DNA of 64,000 nucleotides from Spisula solida (GCA_947247005.1 OX365944.1:20125501-20189500); one strand, 5' to 3'. Shown: positions 48,363 through 61,700, counted from the stretch's first letter. Numbers and translations are program-made. The notes: generated by a model not told the origin, from the letters alone.

Positions 48363-50036
48363 TAATGTATCTTCGTAAGCACACTTTAACGCGTATTACG
48401 TAATCACCATTATTAAGGTCGTCTGTGGAAGTCTTTTCTAATTCCCTGATTAAATTTGTCAGCATCCAAAGAGTATTGAGAGTATATGTTGTAGTATGAA
48501 ACTAATATAATATCTGTAACCTATCTAGGCTCAGTTTACAATGTTGCTAATAAATATAATTGTTTTGTAGATAGTCTCATAAACGAGTCTCGATCTTTAT
48601 CTTCACATAACATTTTATGTAACCAATGACGACAGCAACCTGTGTAAAATATAAACTTGTGGGACAGTTTTACTTAACTACATAATTATTATGGTCGACC
48701 TGTTAATTCCTTTTCCCGAACAAAGTGCATGCATCAATACCACTACGACAATAGTGTATTTCTAGAGCATACGAGTACATCTTATTTAGATAGGGATATT
48801 TAATTTTAAAGAACCATAACATCCTTCGTGTGTTAAAAATTGAAAGGAAAATCAGGTTGACAAATTATGCACTATGACACAAGCAATCAAACTGTACTTA
48901 TTTTCTGAAAATATTTAATTTACCTCTTTACCTGACACCTCTGTTAATAAAATAGAGCATATTGAATTAATGTTGATTTAGTAGTCTTGTGGAAATAGTT
49001 CTATGAAATGATATGAAGGCAGCATGCATGGCAAAGTTAAGATAATAAGTTACATATATTAAAGGCATGCTTGACTATATGTAACCACAATCATGCTTAT
49101 TTTCTTAAAATAACAGTCTGAGCTCATTGGGTACACATTATTTATGGTGACCTTCATGTCGTGTTAGGATTTTCTCTTACGTTCGCTTCTGGCATGTACA
49201 TATCAAATGGATGTATCGAACTTTTAAAGGGATTCAGGCCCATAATATTTAGGGGACAGCATGTAGATTTAAAATAAAGGTAACTAACAATGCATGGCAG
49301 TCATAAGAAAGTCGTTATCATAATCTGTTGGACTCTGCGTACCAATAGAATGTTACTAACAACACTCTATAAAATATGTACAAGTACATTTGCTTTATTA
49401 CATTATTCCTACCGTCTAGAGTGCAGGACCACCAAGTTTTCAGAATATATGGTTTCGCTTTCATTTCTACTAGCGAATTGTCTTTCAACGAGATTCTATC
49501 TGCATAACAAACTAAGTCATTGCATTTTAACTTGTTATTACTGATGCATAAACACCAGAAATAAAATTGCTGTTTAACGGCTCTACATAGCTTGTTGCAA
49601 TGCATTCAATTGCATGAAACAGAACTTTATGTAAATCCAGGGCATATTTGGCGCCGATAGACGATATAAAAACTGTACACATTGAATCGCGATCAATCAC
49701 ATTAACAGAACGCAGAATGTATTGGTGTTGTTTTTATGTATCCGTCAATTAAGCTTGAAGACAAAGTTCTAGAAATCTCTGGAAAATATACGGATATATT
49801 AGAAATGTCATCAAAATATTCCAATCCAGCCGAGTCGATTAATGTTGAATACATTTAAACAAGATGCCGAATGCTTGTAAAAGTTAAAATATAATCTCAG
49901 AGATAAAAGTGTGATTTTAGCGATACAATTGACAAAACGTATTTCCAATTTGATTGTGAGACCTTGCCTATGTACAAATGTATAAGCTGGTGCACTTTAT
50001 CGATGTAATGAATGTAAATGTAATAACATTAAACCA
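48363..50036. other. Unit end of U3, no gene seen
   Basis: Almost identical to U4 61701-63368. The overlapping frames 49290-49544 (plus) and 49318-49605 (minus) occur also in U4; they lie on opposite strands of the same DNA, and I recognise nothing in either. Confidence 0.5.
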
Positions 50037-50277
50037 CCACATGCCAATTTATTAAACCTACAAAAAAGTACATTTCGATTACGTTGCAACTTCAGAACAC
50101 CACTCTACTTATCAGGCGTGAATTTCAGCTGCACGAATTACTGAAATAAATCAGGGCATCACGAATGTGTGTTTGCGATCGAAAACTAATAACCCCAACC
50201 TGCAACCGGTGCAGGTTCAAATCGACCTAAATGTTCAAGTGTAATTGATTCTTCGAAATAGTGTCCACCTTATTGGA

Positions 50278-50685
50278 GCTAGGTCGTTCAGCTGTTACGC
50301 CCTGTATGTTGAGGCTGGGTCATTAAGCTTAGGTATTAAACTAGTTGAAACTAGGTCATCCGGCTATTTTATTGCAAAAATAAAGTTTTTCAGCTGAAAC
50401 CATGAATTCAGATTTTCAATACTGTTATTCTATACTACTTTTGGACTTCAGACAGCAAAAACTAGGTACAGTATTTCAGCAGTTTTACTGTTGCAACTAT
50501 GTCATTCAGCTTAGGCATTCAGCTTTTTGATTGCTGAAACTAGTTAATCCAGCTTTTTGGCAGCTGGGACTTAGGTGGATCATTTTCTCGTTCGGTTGTG
50601 TGTTGGGCATTAGGCTTTGCATGTTTTTGTGTTATCTGTGCTCGGCTGGTTAAATTAAGTGATGATTTCCCTGTCCGAATATAAG
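50278..50685 (-). repeat. TCGGACAGGG-headed minisatellite repeat, U4 copy 1
   Basis: Plus-strand minisatellite with TTTCAGCAGTTTTACTGTTG and GATTGCTGAAACTAGTTAAT, ending at head complement TTCCCTGTCCGAATATAAGC. Nearly the same as the U5 copy at 63608. Confidence 0.65.
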
Positions 50686-50689
50686 CGTT

Positions 50690-52523
50690 TAGGTTCACAT
50701 ACATTGGATTGTAAGATGTGGACTGTTTATGAGTCAAATGGTCCATGCTTATAGTATGTCGTTAGGAGACTTTCTGTGCAATGCCAGACTCATTACTGTA
50801 GCAAACGTGACAAATAAAACATATTCTGACATGTTATAAATATATCAGTCCATATATGACGTAAACGGTCCTGGTACATGTTCCCGAAGTCGTGCAATCA
50901 CAATTCAACTACTCCATAAATTGGATTTATTTCCCACTGAGGAAATTCATCAACCAGATTAAATGGGTGGCAGCCGTTATCACATATTTAATATAACAAT
51001 GTTCAGCCACAGTCAACGATTGTTATGTGATATTTGTAACCTTGTTCTACATTACAGGATCTTTATTTGTCTGAGAAGACAAGCGCAACACAGAACTTGT
51101 GGCCTAAAGTTAGACATTTAAGAGTTCAACGTAAATTTATCTTCTAAGTTAGGACTTAGTAGCTGTTTAGCTTTGACACCTGAATTTGGTACTTTGTGGC
51201 TGTTTGGTTTCATGTATTTCCTGCAAATGTGTTACCCTCATAGCTATATTTTGAATTAATGGCCGTGTGGAATTCTTCATTTAAAGTGTTGGGTTTGTTT
51301 TGACAAAACATTTCAGTCCTCGAGCAGTACCGTAGTATAACAATTTACTGACATACGAGATAGTGATTATTTACAACGATTTTGTAAAAAGTCATAGTAT
51401 AAGTATGATTTAAATCTGTAGTCCACCGATGATAATACTAGCCTTTGTTTACAAATGAAAATGACACTATAAACATGGCACACGTGACTTGGCGCTCGTT
51501 TAAAGTGTAGTTTGAAAGAATATATTCTTTTAACTAAAAAGAGAGTCTGCACAAGATTGAACACACAAATCGAAAATGCCTTTAACTGTCATTTTTATTT
51601 GTAAAATGAAGGCTAGTGTTATCACCGACGCACTTTAGGTTATGGGTGTACATTAAATTATGGATCAATCTGATCAAAATATGTCTTTAGATGTTATGTT
51701 TATCTTTTTGGGCATAGTTCACTATGTTCAATCATACATTATACAACTTGTGAAGTGATGAGGTCGTAGCTTTTCTAGAGATTTGTAAATGTATTTCCTG
51801 CGCTAATGTGTTGCCCTATAAACTAGTTTTCAGATTGATGGCCGACTAAAAGTCTTAATTTAAGTTGCTGTGTTTATCGTCTTGCCACGGAAGCATTGAT
51901 GGTATCGTTTCTATTGGAATGGAATTGAACTTGCACTTAAGTGAACATGTTTCGTAAGGTCATAAAATTACGTTTTTTGTCGTAAATGTTCTACAAGCAA
52001 ATCGAATTTTAGGATGCAAATGGAGTCATTAAACAAACATTAAAAAACGCTTCCCATTGAGGCGACAGTAATGAAATTGCACTAAATATTGTCGATTCAT
52101 TATTCAATCACAGAATTAAATTATCGTTATCGCATGATTATATCATGATGTAATTATCAAAGTTAAGAATTTAAGACAATGTAAAAGTATAATAACACTA
52201 AATATGTTAATATGTTAAGAATTTAAATTTTTTACTCCACTGTAAACAATTGACAAAATGCTTAATTTTTAGACAAAACAGCAATAATATCTCATGTGTA
52301 TACATGTAACGATATCATGGCTCCGATGCAACTTGCGCAATGGCGACAGAATTAGATTAAAAATTATGGGAAGAAAACATTGTTTTCATTAAAATAAATG
52401 CTTCCACAGTGTTTCATAATGTATTAATTTAAAAGGAAAGTCGCATGTTCAAATGTGTGTATAGAACAGAATATCCCTCACCAATCTGGCTCATGGGTTG
52501 GTTTACTAATTGCAATCGCAAAC
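50690..52523. other. AT-rich spacer, no gene seen
   Basis: Matches U2 16850-18687. Only short frames (for example minus 51367-51564). Confidence 0.5.
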
Positions 52524-52825
52524 AATAAAAAAATCGGACAGGGAAGGCAGCACTGAACTGATAGAGCTGAGTACGGACACAATAAATAGCACAGACCCAA
52601 TCACATGGCGCGATGCCGAACACTCAACTGAACGAGAAATGAAAATCCAAGTTTTAACTGTCAAAAAGCTGAAGATCCAAGTCTCAGCTGTCAAACACAC
52701 ATGCAAAACAAAGTTTCTGCTATAAAAATGTGAATAACCTAGTACATGTATTAGCTAAAAAAGCTAAAATACCTAGTTTCAGCTATAAAAAAGCTGAAAT
52801 GCCTAGTTTCAGCTATACAAAGGGT
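52524..52825 (+). repeat. TCGGACAGGG-headed minisatellite repeat, U4 copy 2
   Basis: Head AAATCGGACAGGGAAGGCAG at 52531, then AGCTGAAATGCCTAGTTTC / AGCTATAAAA repeats to 52825. Short frames in it are spurious. Confidence 0.7.
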
Positions 52826-52829
52826 AAAT

Positions 52830-54940
52830 GAGAAACCAGTACATGTATGTGTTACATGTTGCCGGTGCTTGGTCGTCGAACCATTTGGTGTGTTATTTTT
52901 ATTCCATTACGATGACGACGATTTATGAGTCTCAATTAAATAGTGTTTGTCAGTTTGTGTATTAATTGTTACAATCATGTTTAAACTAACATGCGCGCTA
53001 CGTGGGTGGCGTAATTTGTATGACTGTTGACGTTAACAAGAAATACTACAACCTATTAACAATGTGGCTAAAATATAGCTGGTATGGCTCCCTAGCTTGC
53101 CATACAGTGTATGGAGTTTAAAGTCACTACTTAATATGTTCTGAATTAGGCAAAATCGCGAGGTTTCTTATAACAGAGCATTCACCGGAAACATTAACAC
53201 GATATTATTACATTTGTACTTTGCTCATTAACATACGTTGAATTAATAAAATTGATGTTGCCGAAAACATATTTTATTGCAAACAATATTCCTTCATTGT
53301 TGTATTTTACAATTTAATCATAACTGGTATTAATTTTAAAGTTTGATATGAGTAAATAATATTCATATTTATTGCTTTCGAGACCTTATATAATGAACCA
53401 GTATGTCAATTTTGTTCTGGATCAGTTTATCTAGAAGGCAATCATGCAATAATATGAGAAAAATGAGGCTTTAAATAATCGCATATTTAACGCATACTTG
53501 ATTTACACGACGTATACTACCAATACGATGCCAGTTTGTCCAGATTTCGCAGTAGTTTAGTACTTTTCTTGATCAGAAAAAATAATAGAACTGATGGCGT
53601 AGAAATCTAAGCCCCTAATGTACAATGCACTGTCTTGTATATAATCTTGTCTGCTATCAATGAAAATAAAGTAGATGTTTTGCATTTCTGATTGAGAATA
53701 TACGATAATGGCATGAATACAACTGTATTTGAGCATCTCCATTCAGAGCAAACATGACCCTTAGTGTATAAAGAATAGATGGAAGAGCTGCTGTATATAT
53801 ACTTCTGAATAAATATTTATTTTGATATACATCGGACATGCCATTTCCACGTAATATAAAACTTAAGTGGGAATACGAATTTTTCACTAATATTTTATGC
53901 ATGAGTGGGTTTAAAAGATATGAATATAAACGAGATAGCGTATAACCAAAGTTTTGCTCACGTGATGCCTCAGTTTTTATAAAGTATAAATTAAGTAAGA
54001 AGTGATCTTTAGCCATTTACGAAGTACATCGATAGCGCATCATCGTCTGTACACATCCACACATCCTTTTCAGCCATCTTTATTGAAATAGTCTGTAGAA
54101 ACGTTTTTAATTCACTGATTATATTTGTCATCTTTCAGACAGTATTGAGTGTATACTTTATACATTCAGTCAATGTTTTATGTCTGTAAAGTATCCATGT
54201 TCGAATGACATCCTTGCTTGTAAACATAATCATTTTGCTGACTGAATCCGAAATACGTCTAGACCGATCACCATTTATGACAAAACATGTGCGAATGTAC
54301 TTTAAACGATTAAAATGTTTACTTACATTTAAAAACAAAATTTAACTTATCTTATATAGGACGGTTGTGCTTATAAAGCACTTAATAGTTTGGTTCTTAT
54401 CAATTTATTATAGGTCTATTGTAAAATAAGCTCTACTATAATATCAAATTCTCTCGACACCTCATTTCTGAAAGTATCTACAACAATTTATTTATTTGAT
54501 TCTTATTTATACTAAAAGTCACACAATGAGTTTGCATTCAATCCCAATTACTTGTGCGTCTGTGAACCCATTATTGGCGTACTAGTTAGTATAAAACATT
54601 TACTCTACTTCAATCGGTCTATTGAAATATGTTTTAAATGATTTTTATTAATATAAATCTTCCGACAGATGAATATTTTTTCAATAAGACAATATACCTT
54701 ATTTTTAATAGTCATGTCTCGGTTACAAATCGTCTTAAACAAATGTTGATAATGTAAGTCGCTCGTTAAATGATGAATAAATTGACTATATTTCATAATT
54801 CCACATACATTCAAACATTCTATACTCTCAGCTACTAACGAATATCGTGATATAAGTATCGAACCCAGACAAATTAATACTGATCAAATAGTTACTTTCA
54901 CAAATACCATACTTTATATTGATTAAGATAACGTCTGGCT
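52830..54940. other. AT-rich spacer, no gene seen
   Basis: Matches U2 19000-24110 minus the foldback-like element and the 519-bp insertion. Keeps the GC-rich patch (52990-53019). About 180 bp present in U2 (22433-22612) are missing at 53853. A 119-codon minus-strand frame (53657-54016) is created by this deletion and is not seen elsewhere. Confidence 0.5.
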
Positions 54941-54946
54941 TCAAAC

Positions 54947-55403
54947 GTGATATTTAAAACACTAGCCGAATGTAAAAAGCAAGAGCAGCTCGTATCGTTT
55001 TCAAATGAGCATATAACATGTCAATTTCGCGTCAACTGGAAGGAATGTAACATCCGAGTGGGACAAACTGACGTATTTTGTCCTCGGCTACAATTTACAT
55101 GTACGTGTAATCGTGACGTCAATAGTGACATCATTGTTAGTTCTCCTTGGCGTCAGAATCATCACAAAACCACTGAATCGGCAACGGAATAAAGTGCGAA
55201 TACGAAAGTCATGCCTTACAATGCTGCCAGGAAACGGACACAGGAAGAAAGTCAATAACCGAACTAATCAGATCATTGGCAGGCTCAATTATCAATTTGT
55301 ACATCAGAATTGTCATCTATTACACCTATTCATAATTGGCCATTGTTTCTTCTTTAATGATTTTACACAACGTCACTTTTATAATAAAGTCACAATGAAA
55401 TAG
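54947..55403. other. Conserved block, U4 copy, frames broken
   Basis: Homologue of 7329-7661 with several small indels; the long frames are split (54947-55192 and 55113-55403). The CRE TGACGTCA at 55114-55121 and its neighbouring TGACATCA are unchanged. This pattern fits conserved or slowly decaying noncoding DNA better than a protein gene. Confidence 0.3.
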
Positions 55404-56580
55404 TACCAACAACAAGTAGAAGTACAATGTCTCCAAAGTATCACTTTTAAACATTTAGATCAAACCGATTGAAAACTCAGAGCAACAAAAAAAACGAGGT
55501 TTGCATGTGAAACATTTTCCTTAATTTCTTTGTGAATTTTTATCGTACTAAACAACAATTTAAACAAACGACTGTGTTGATAGGTGTGGATGCCATCTTG
55601 CAAATTTAGAGAAAAGTAACTATACTTTTTGTAAAAGATACATTCGCCTTTTTATTTGCATGTAAAATGGAGACACGTGAAATACCATGTTGCCACAAGT
55701 AGCATCTGACTAATGTTTTGTTATCTTTCTCATTAAGCACAATTTCGGTTAAGTCAATTGCACAAACAAACTTTGTGTATTCGAACTATCTTATACGTTT
55801 TTGAGCCCAATACTGTAACATGATGTGTATTTACAAAAAACAACGTTTGCCAAATTTAGAAGATCCATGGTGTGTCCACATTTTGTGAATGTTGTAAAAA
55901 AGTTAATCTACATAAAAGGTTTGATGAGAGTTATGCACAAAGAGGGGTTCGATATGCATCATCTAAAAATGTTAAAAATCTAGCACTGATCTGTGCGTGT
56001 GAAATTTTAATTGAATTGATATAATTAATAAGTGTACTATGGTTTAAGTGTTCGGCATGTTAACGAAGCCGCTATGTGGGTTTCAATCACATGACTTGGT
56101 GTGATGTCAAGAAATGTGACCAGGTTGAACTACACGTTACGTTTACTTATAAATTTAATATGATCATTTTTGCTACAAAACTTAAACTATTAGCAGAATT
56201 ACAAAATGGATACAATGAACATGACGAATGGAGAATATGTCCTACAATACAGGCGAAATACGAACGGGCACGTTATTCATGAGTTATCAAATATTTGATT
56301 AGGTCATACATATACCGATACAAACGCACGGGCACTTTGACTACTTGATGCCTACATTATTACACCGTATGTGGAAATTGCAGATACAATCTTCGAATGT
56401 AATTACTCCCTAAACCTTTTATCACATTAAACATTTAAATGTCAGAAACCATGTTTCGTAAGGATTCTTGCTGCCTCTATATTTTACTCGAACATTTTAC
56501 TCACATGTTCGAGTTTGCAAGCTCTTATAAACATTTTCAGGTACAATGTCTGCTGGATTTAGGTAGTTACATCATACTAG

Positions 56581-57270
56581 AAACAGCTAAATATAAGTCA
56601 TATACCACGGCCATTGACTGAACCAATGCTATTACGTACAAGACTACAACTGATCTTTTAGAAGTACGAACACCTTCGCTCCACAATCATTGTTAGGTGA
56701 CGTAATCCACATAACCTATTAAAATCGGAGATTAAACCGTACGTGCTCGGTGACAATCATGCGCTATTCAGTAAGAACTAACATAACGAGTTTGTTTAAC
56801 TTACTGGGCTTGATTTTAACTTGGAATATGCCTTACTCTATAATCACATACAAACCATGTCAAGTGATACGTTTATAACGTCCCGGGGGGAGTAAAGTTT
56901 ATAGTTGTGCCTTAAATACTATTTCGGAAACAGCTAATTTAAAAGTCATATACCACGGTCATTGACTGAACCAATGTTATTACGTACAAGACTACAACTT
57001 ATCTTTTAGAAGTGCGAAAAACCTCGCTCCACAATCATTGTTAGGTGACATAATCGTCATAACCTATTAAAATCGGAGATTAAACCGTACGTGCTCGGTG
57101 ACAATCATGCGCTATTCATTAGTCAGAACTAACATAACGAGTTTGTTTGACTTATTGGGCTTGATTTTAACTTGGAATATGCCTTACTCTATAATCACAT
57201 ATTGATAAGTTTTTAACGTGCCCGGGGGAGTTAAGTTATAGCTGTGCCTTAAATACCATTTTGGATTAAT
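56581..57270. repeat. 347-bp local tandem duplication
   Basis: AAACAGCTAA-(T/A)-rich AAGTCATATACCACGG starts at 56581 and again at 56928; the two copies each carry CATTGACTGAACCAATG, ACGTACAAGACTACAACT and the ACTTGGAATATGCCTTACTC run. U1-U3 have it once (for example 9098-9900). The duplication lies in the intron-like DNA just after the receptor exon's donor. Confidence 0.8.
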
Positions 57271-57289
57271 ACTAACAGTTAGAACTTAC

Positions 57290-57525
57290 CTGTGTATATG
57301 TTGGACAACAACGTCATTGGAAAACATATTAAGGCGACCATGATGACTGCAGTAGCGAGGTCGACAATAAAACAGTTGGGTACAGTATGCATGGTTGCTT
57401 TTCTGTATACCAGTGCCACAACCATAATCTTCCCAACAATAGCAAACAACATAATTATACTACATTTGTATATGCCAGTAAATATATAATTATCATATAC
57501 AACGGGTGCCGAAGTAATCCAAACA
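57290..57525 (-). pseudogene. Class A GPCR exon, TM1-TM2, copy 4 (frameshifted)
   Basis: 236 nt. Acceptor AATAG|TGTTTGG and donor ACACAG|GTAAGT are kept, but eight extra bases (CATTTGTA on the plus strand, near 57465) in TM1 break the frame and bring a stop a few codons later. Beyond it the receptor frame resumes: AIVGKIMVVALVYRKATMHT, then NCFIVDLATAVIMVALICFP and LLSNIYTG. Asn1.50, the most conserved residue of TM1, is Lys here (AAG for AAC), besides Val at 2.50. The small plus-strand frames over this region (57292-57602) are antisense shadows. This copy should be non-functional as receptor sequence. Confidence 0.75.
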
Positions 57526-57599
57526 CTATTAAATGGGACCGAATTTGGTCAGAAAAAAGTGACATTCTTAATAATTTAAGTATTAGTATACACGAGTAT

Positions 57600-60500
57600 T
57601 AATTGACGTTATGTTACAGCTACACAGACCGGATTTTAAAATGTGATTTATCAATTTAAAGCTGATGCAATGATCGTTGATATACAGCTCACTATTTTTT
57701 AAAAATCATTGATACAAGACAGATATAGCATCACTTGCTTTTCAATTTGAACAACCCTCGTACTTAGTATAAGGGCTTATATATTAACGTCGTGGAATCA
57801 GGACTTCATTTCTTGTACAAACTATATCTTCCAATCACTGACTTGACAGATTTCATTACGCTCTTTAAAGGAAATCGTTGACAATATCCAAGATAACTTC
57901 GCGTTTGCAAAAACTCGACACATACATGAGGAATTGCGAAAGATAGTAGATAGTTTGTGTTTTGCTAATTAGAACATTTGTAAGATATGCAATATTCATA
58001 CATATATATTCAGCGGGTTTTACATTTGTGAGGCAAACACTGTCTTACAACGTAGATCATTTGACCGAGCTTGAAGTATCCATCGTCCCTTGAAGACGGA
58101 AATATATACAACAATAGCAGCAATGTCTAGAGAATGTTTACTATAGAACATGGCGTTCAAACATCACGCTTGTGACAAGCGATTTGTTTTTGAAAGATAT
58201 GCTTTCTGCCAGGCCAATTTAAAGTAGTTAAGCTAAGTCTTGATACTAGTATAAACACTAGAAATAAAATATGTTCCACATATAATTCAAATGCATTAAC
58301 TGTCGCGGTGAAAATCCAGGTCATCGTTGTTGCTAAAGGTCATAATCTAAACGTTTTGCATTGAAACGCGTTCAAGCACATTAATAGAATGGAAAATGTG
58401 TAGGCGTTGTTTTTATATATCCTCCAATTACGATTGGCAATATTCGTAGAAATGTCTAGAAAACACGAGTACAAAAAATGTATATTGTATAAGAAAGGCT
58501 TCACATACATGTAGTATGCCAATCTAGCCGAAACGTGTAGTGTTGGGTAAGCAAGATAGCGACGTTTGTAACTGTCAGAGATAGAGGTTTGTTTTTAGGG
58601 ATATAGAAAATAAAACACACTTCTGTCTTAAACAGAGAGGCGTTCCAAAACATGAAAATTGCAACCACACAGTCCTGAATCTGGTGCCATGTGTCATTAT
58701 AATCAATGGGATTATAATTGGATTAAAAATCATCGTACCAATTTATCAAACCTAACAATTTGGAATACGTGACAAGACCAGACATACAAGTTAATTTAAC
58801 AGAGGTGTATTTATGCTGAGCACATTATTAAAATATATCAGGAAATCATGATTTGCATGAGTCTTTATGGTATGACATCACTAATCATTCAAGCTGCAGC
58901 CTTAAAACCAGACTCATTATCATGACGAAAGCGTTGAGTGAAATATATCCTGATATCATACACCACACATTTTGTGATGCAAACCGTCTTGGTATTCGTT
59001 CCTATATTTCAATTACAACTTGTAAAGCATGAGTTCCTCATACCTTCCTCGCATTTTTGACGTATTTTCTGTTCCCAATGTGTTGACTTCTAAACTACCT
59101 TAAAGATTCATGGCTGATTGAAAGTCTTCTAATTAATGTTGATTTATTTTTCTCCTTGCCTAGAAAACATTGATGCTGTCGAGTTTTTTTTGTTATAAAC
59201 TTTGTGCAATTTAGTGAAATGTTGTGCAAGGGCAAACAATGGCCTTTACGGTTGTAAATGTTGTACAATCCTTCAACTACATCCATATTTAACTTGAAAC
59301 TGAGCAAACATCGGGAACCGCTTTCATTAAGGCGACTGTAATGAAATTGCTCTGAATATCTTCCATCAATTATCCATTAACACAAGAATATTTCTTCCTA
59401 GCATAAGCTGATTTTGTGATGTAATGATCGAACTTCAGAATTTAAGATACTTTTTTAAACACAGGTTTATACAGTGCAATAAAAATCGTAATGCACCGTA
59501 ATAATAAATTTCACGTTCTTTGACAATACATTAACATCAAATGTCGTATATAAACAGATATGTATGTATAAGCAATGTCAAGTATTTATTCCTTTAGAAT
59601 CGTATTCATCTTATTTTATCTGGTTTGTGATAAGTACATTTTAAAATATTGCATAAGTATTGTTCAATAAATTGTTATGAATGGGTAATGAGATATAAAA
59701 ACAGCTTAATACCATTTTATGAAACACGTTCCATCATTTACACGTTTTATATTAATTAACTTTCATTTAATATCCTACATGTAACAAACAAATCGTGATT
59801 GGTCCTGTGTTGAAAAAATGTAAAATTGTTTGTTTTAGCTATAGAGTCATCAGATAACAATAACATTCTTAATATACTCCATAATGATATGTGTACAGCT
59901 CGGCATTAGGTAATTTGCGCAGAAGCAACGGAAGTAAAATACAAATAATAGGCCAGGAAAACTAATGTCAGAAAGTGCAAGTGTTCCGATTTGGATGATC
60001 ACATGTCAAAGGATATGTACCGAACAGAAATCCATCACCAATCCTTATTGGGCTTGTAGTTCCGTAATAACAACTACATTTCGGAACGTTGGATAATGTA
60101 AGATGCCATATAGTTTACCGAAAATAAGTTGGACTGTCGAATCCTTACATTTCCAGTGGTTTTTGTACACATGTAGTTGATGAACATTCTTGCAAAGATG
60201 TAGTTACAATCTGGATTGTTGAGATAGCGACATGTGCACGATGTTTGTGTTATTTGCTGCCAGTGCCTTTTAGAGTAAAGTAAAGTAGACTGTGACATAA
60301 TGTATTCGCTGCAACTGTACTCGTATATATCTCATGTGCTTGTCAAGCACCATCAATAGGGTATAACACATAACCTTTTTTGTGAAATAATTCATGAACA
60401 TATAATTTCTTTCTAGAATACAAAACGGCATTCACCGAAGACGTTTGACACACTACACAAACATTATTTAAGGACCCTATAATAAAACCAATTCATCATC

Positions 60501-61283
60501 AGTTGAATGAACAAACTTTCCTTTCTGGAAAATGCATTCCATGCAAATAATATATCATTAGTATTCTCATTAATATTTGCATTTTATTTGGAATCAACTA
60601 TTAAAGTGTGATGTAAATAAATAATTCGCACCGATAGGATTTCATATGATAACCTGCATTTCATTTACTTCCGGATCAGATCAACGTGCTGAGAATGCAA
60701 ATTTCTTTCTATGACAAAATTACCGTGCTTTAAGGAGCACATTTAATGCATAGACGATTTACGACCAGTGTGATGCCAGTCGGTCCAGCTTTCGTAGAGT
60801 ATTAATTTAGTAATTTCGTTGATGCTAGAATTGACGGCATAGGAATCTTTCTCGTGTATGAATATAGTGCACTGTCCTTATATTTATATGTATTTAAAGT
60901 TCTTCAACAACAATACAGTCAAAATGTGCGACGTGTTGTTCGTGACTATTGCTCTATATTTGTTAAATTAATGGTTAGACGAAGGGTATGCACGTATCTT
61001 ACCTTGGCAGCAAGGAAAACATGGAATAGTAAATATTCTACATTTCAGATTGTGAATATCTACTGCATTGGTATGAATAGAGCCGTATTTGAGTGTCTCC
61101 ACAAAGAGCAAACATAACCCTTAGTGTGTTAATAACGGATGGAAAAACAGTTCTACTTTTTCAATTAATATATTTTCAGAGTGATATATTACATGTACGC
61201 ACACGCAGTATCAATTTGTAGAAGATCATATAAGATGCGTTCGTTGGAGATTTCCATATACAAAACAATATTACGTAAAGCTA
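57600..61283. other. AT-rich spacer, no gene seen
   Basis: Matches U1 10223-13667 and U3 44365-47990. Frames 59095-59307, 60074-60298 (minus) and 60854-61117 (plus) are not kept at the same length in other units and have no recognisable domain. Confidence 0.5.
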
Positions 61284-61698
61284 CAGTGCCCACCAAAAAT
61301 AAGTATGCATATGTTATTTCCCCATTCAGTTGTCTGTAATAGTACTATTTACATAACAGTGGAACAACATAATTTTTGAAGACAATTAATATGTTTGTTT
61401 ATTAAATGGAAATACCATACATTGATTGGCACCCTAGGTTTAAAATATAAAGTGTCTTTGTCCCGCTTGAATGGTAACTTTGTCATAAAAAGATGAAAAA
61501 TTCAGCCTTTTGGATCACATGGTTATTTCAATTCAGAACAATTTCATCGTTATCTCTATCTCTTTTTTTACCTTTATAATAGCTGTAGTTTCAGAAACTA
61601 GTATAATTGTGACGTTCTGATAAATAGATATTGAAAAGGTTAACTATGTAAAATTTTGCAACATTTATTTACTGTTTACTTATGTTTGGTGGGCACTG
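61284..61698. mobile_element. TA-flanked MITE (CAGTGCCCAC), fullest copy, 415 bp
   Basis: TIRs CAGTGCCCACCAAAAATAAG (left) and complement of CTTATGTTTGGTGGGCACTG (right); TA at 61282-61283 and 61699-61700. Empty site in U2 at 32000-32010 (CTATAATGC). No coding capacity. The TIR and TA target site place it with Tc1/mariner-type elements. Confidence 0.85.
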
Positions 61699-61700
61699 TA

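Larger units (their letters stand above)
35747..50036. repeat. Tandem unit U3 (type A), 14.3 kb
   Basis: Very similar to U1 from its start through the receptor exon, including the A-type insertion (about 38405-38838) and the open block. Differs by a MITE at 39668-40453, a deletion of about 650 bp (U1 6265-6920 missing at 41333), lack of the U1-only minisatellite insertions, and a longer CAGTGCCCAC MITE. Its final ~2 kb is closest to U4, not U1. Confidence 0.9.

Noticed and set aside
49290..49605. Overlapping 84- and 95-codon frames on opposite strands, also at 62622-62937
   Set aside because: Complete overlap, no recognisable domain, and the two units are nearly identical across noncoding DNA as well, so open frames are not evidence of coding.
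53657..54016. 119-codon minus-strand frame, the longest in the window
   Set aside because: It is created by a ~180-bp deletion unique to U4 and joins two separate short frames; no domain is recognisable.
57292..57602. Plus-strand frames of 65-71 codons over exon copy 4
   Set aside because: They are antisense to the receptor exon; similar shadows occur over 10026-10223.
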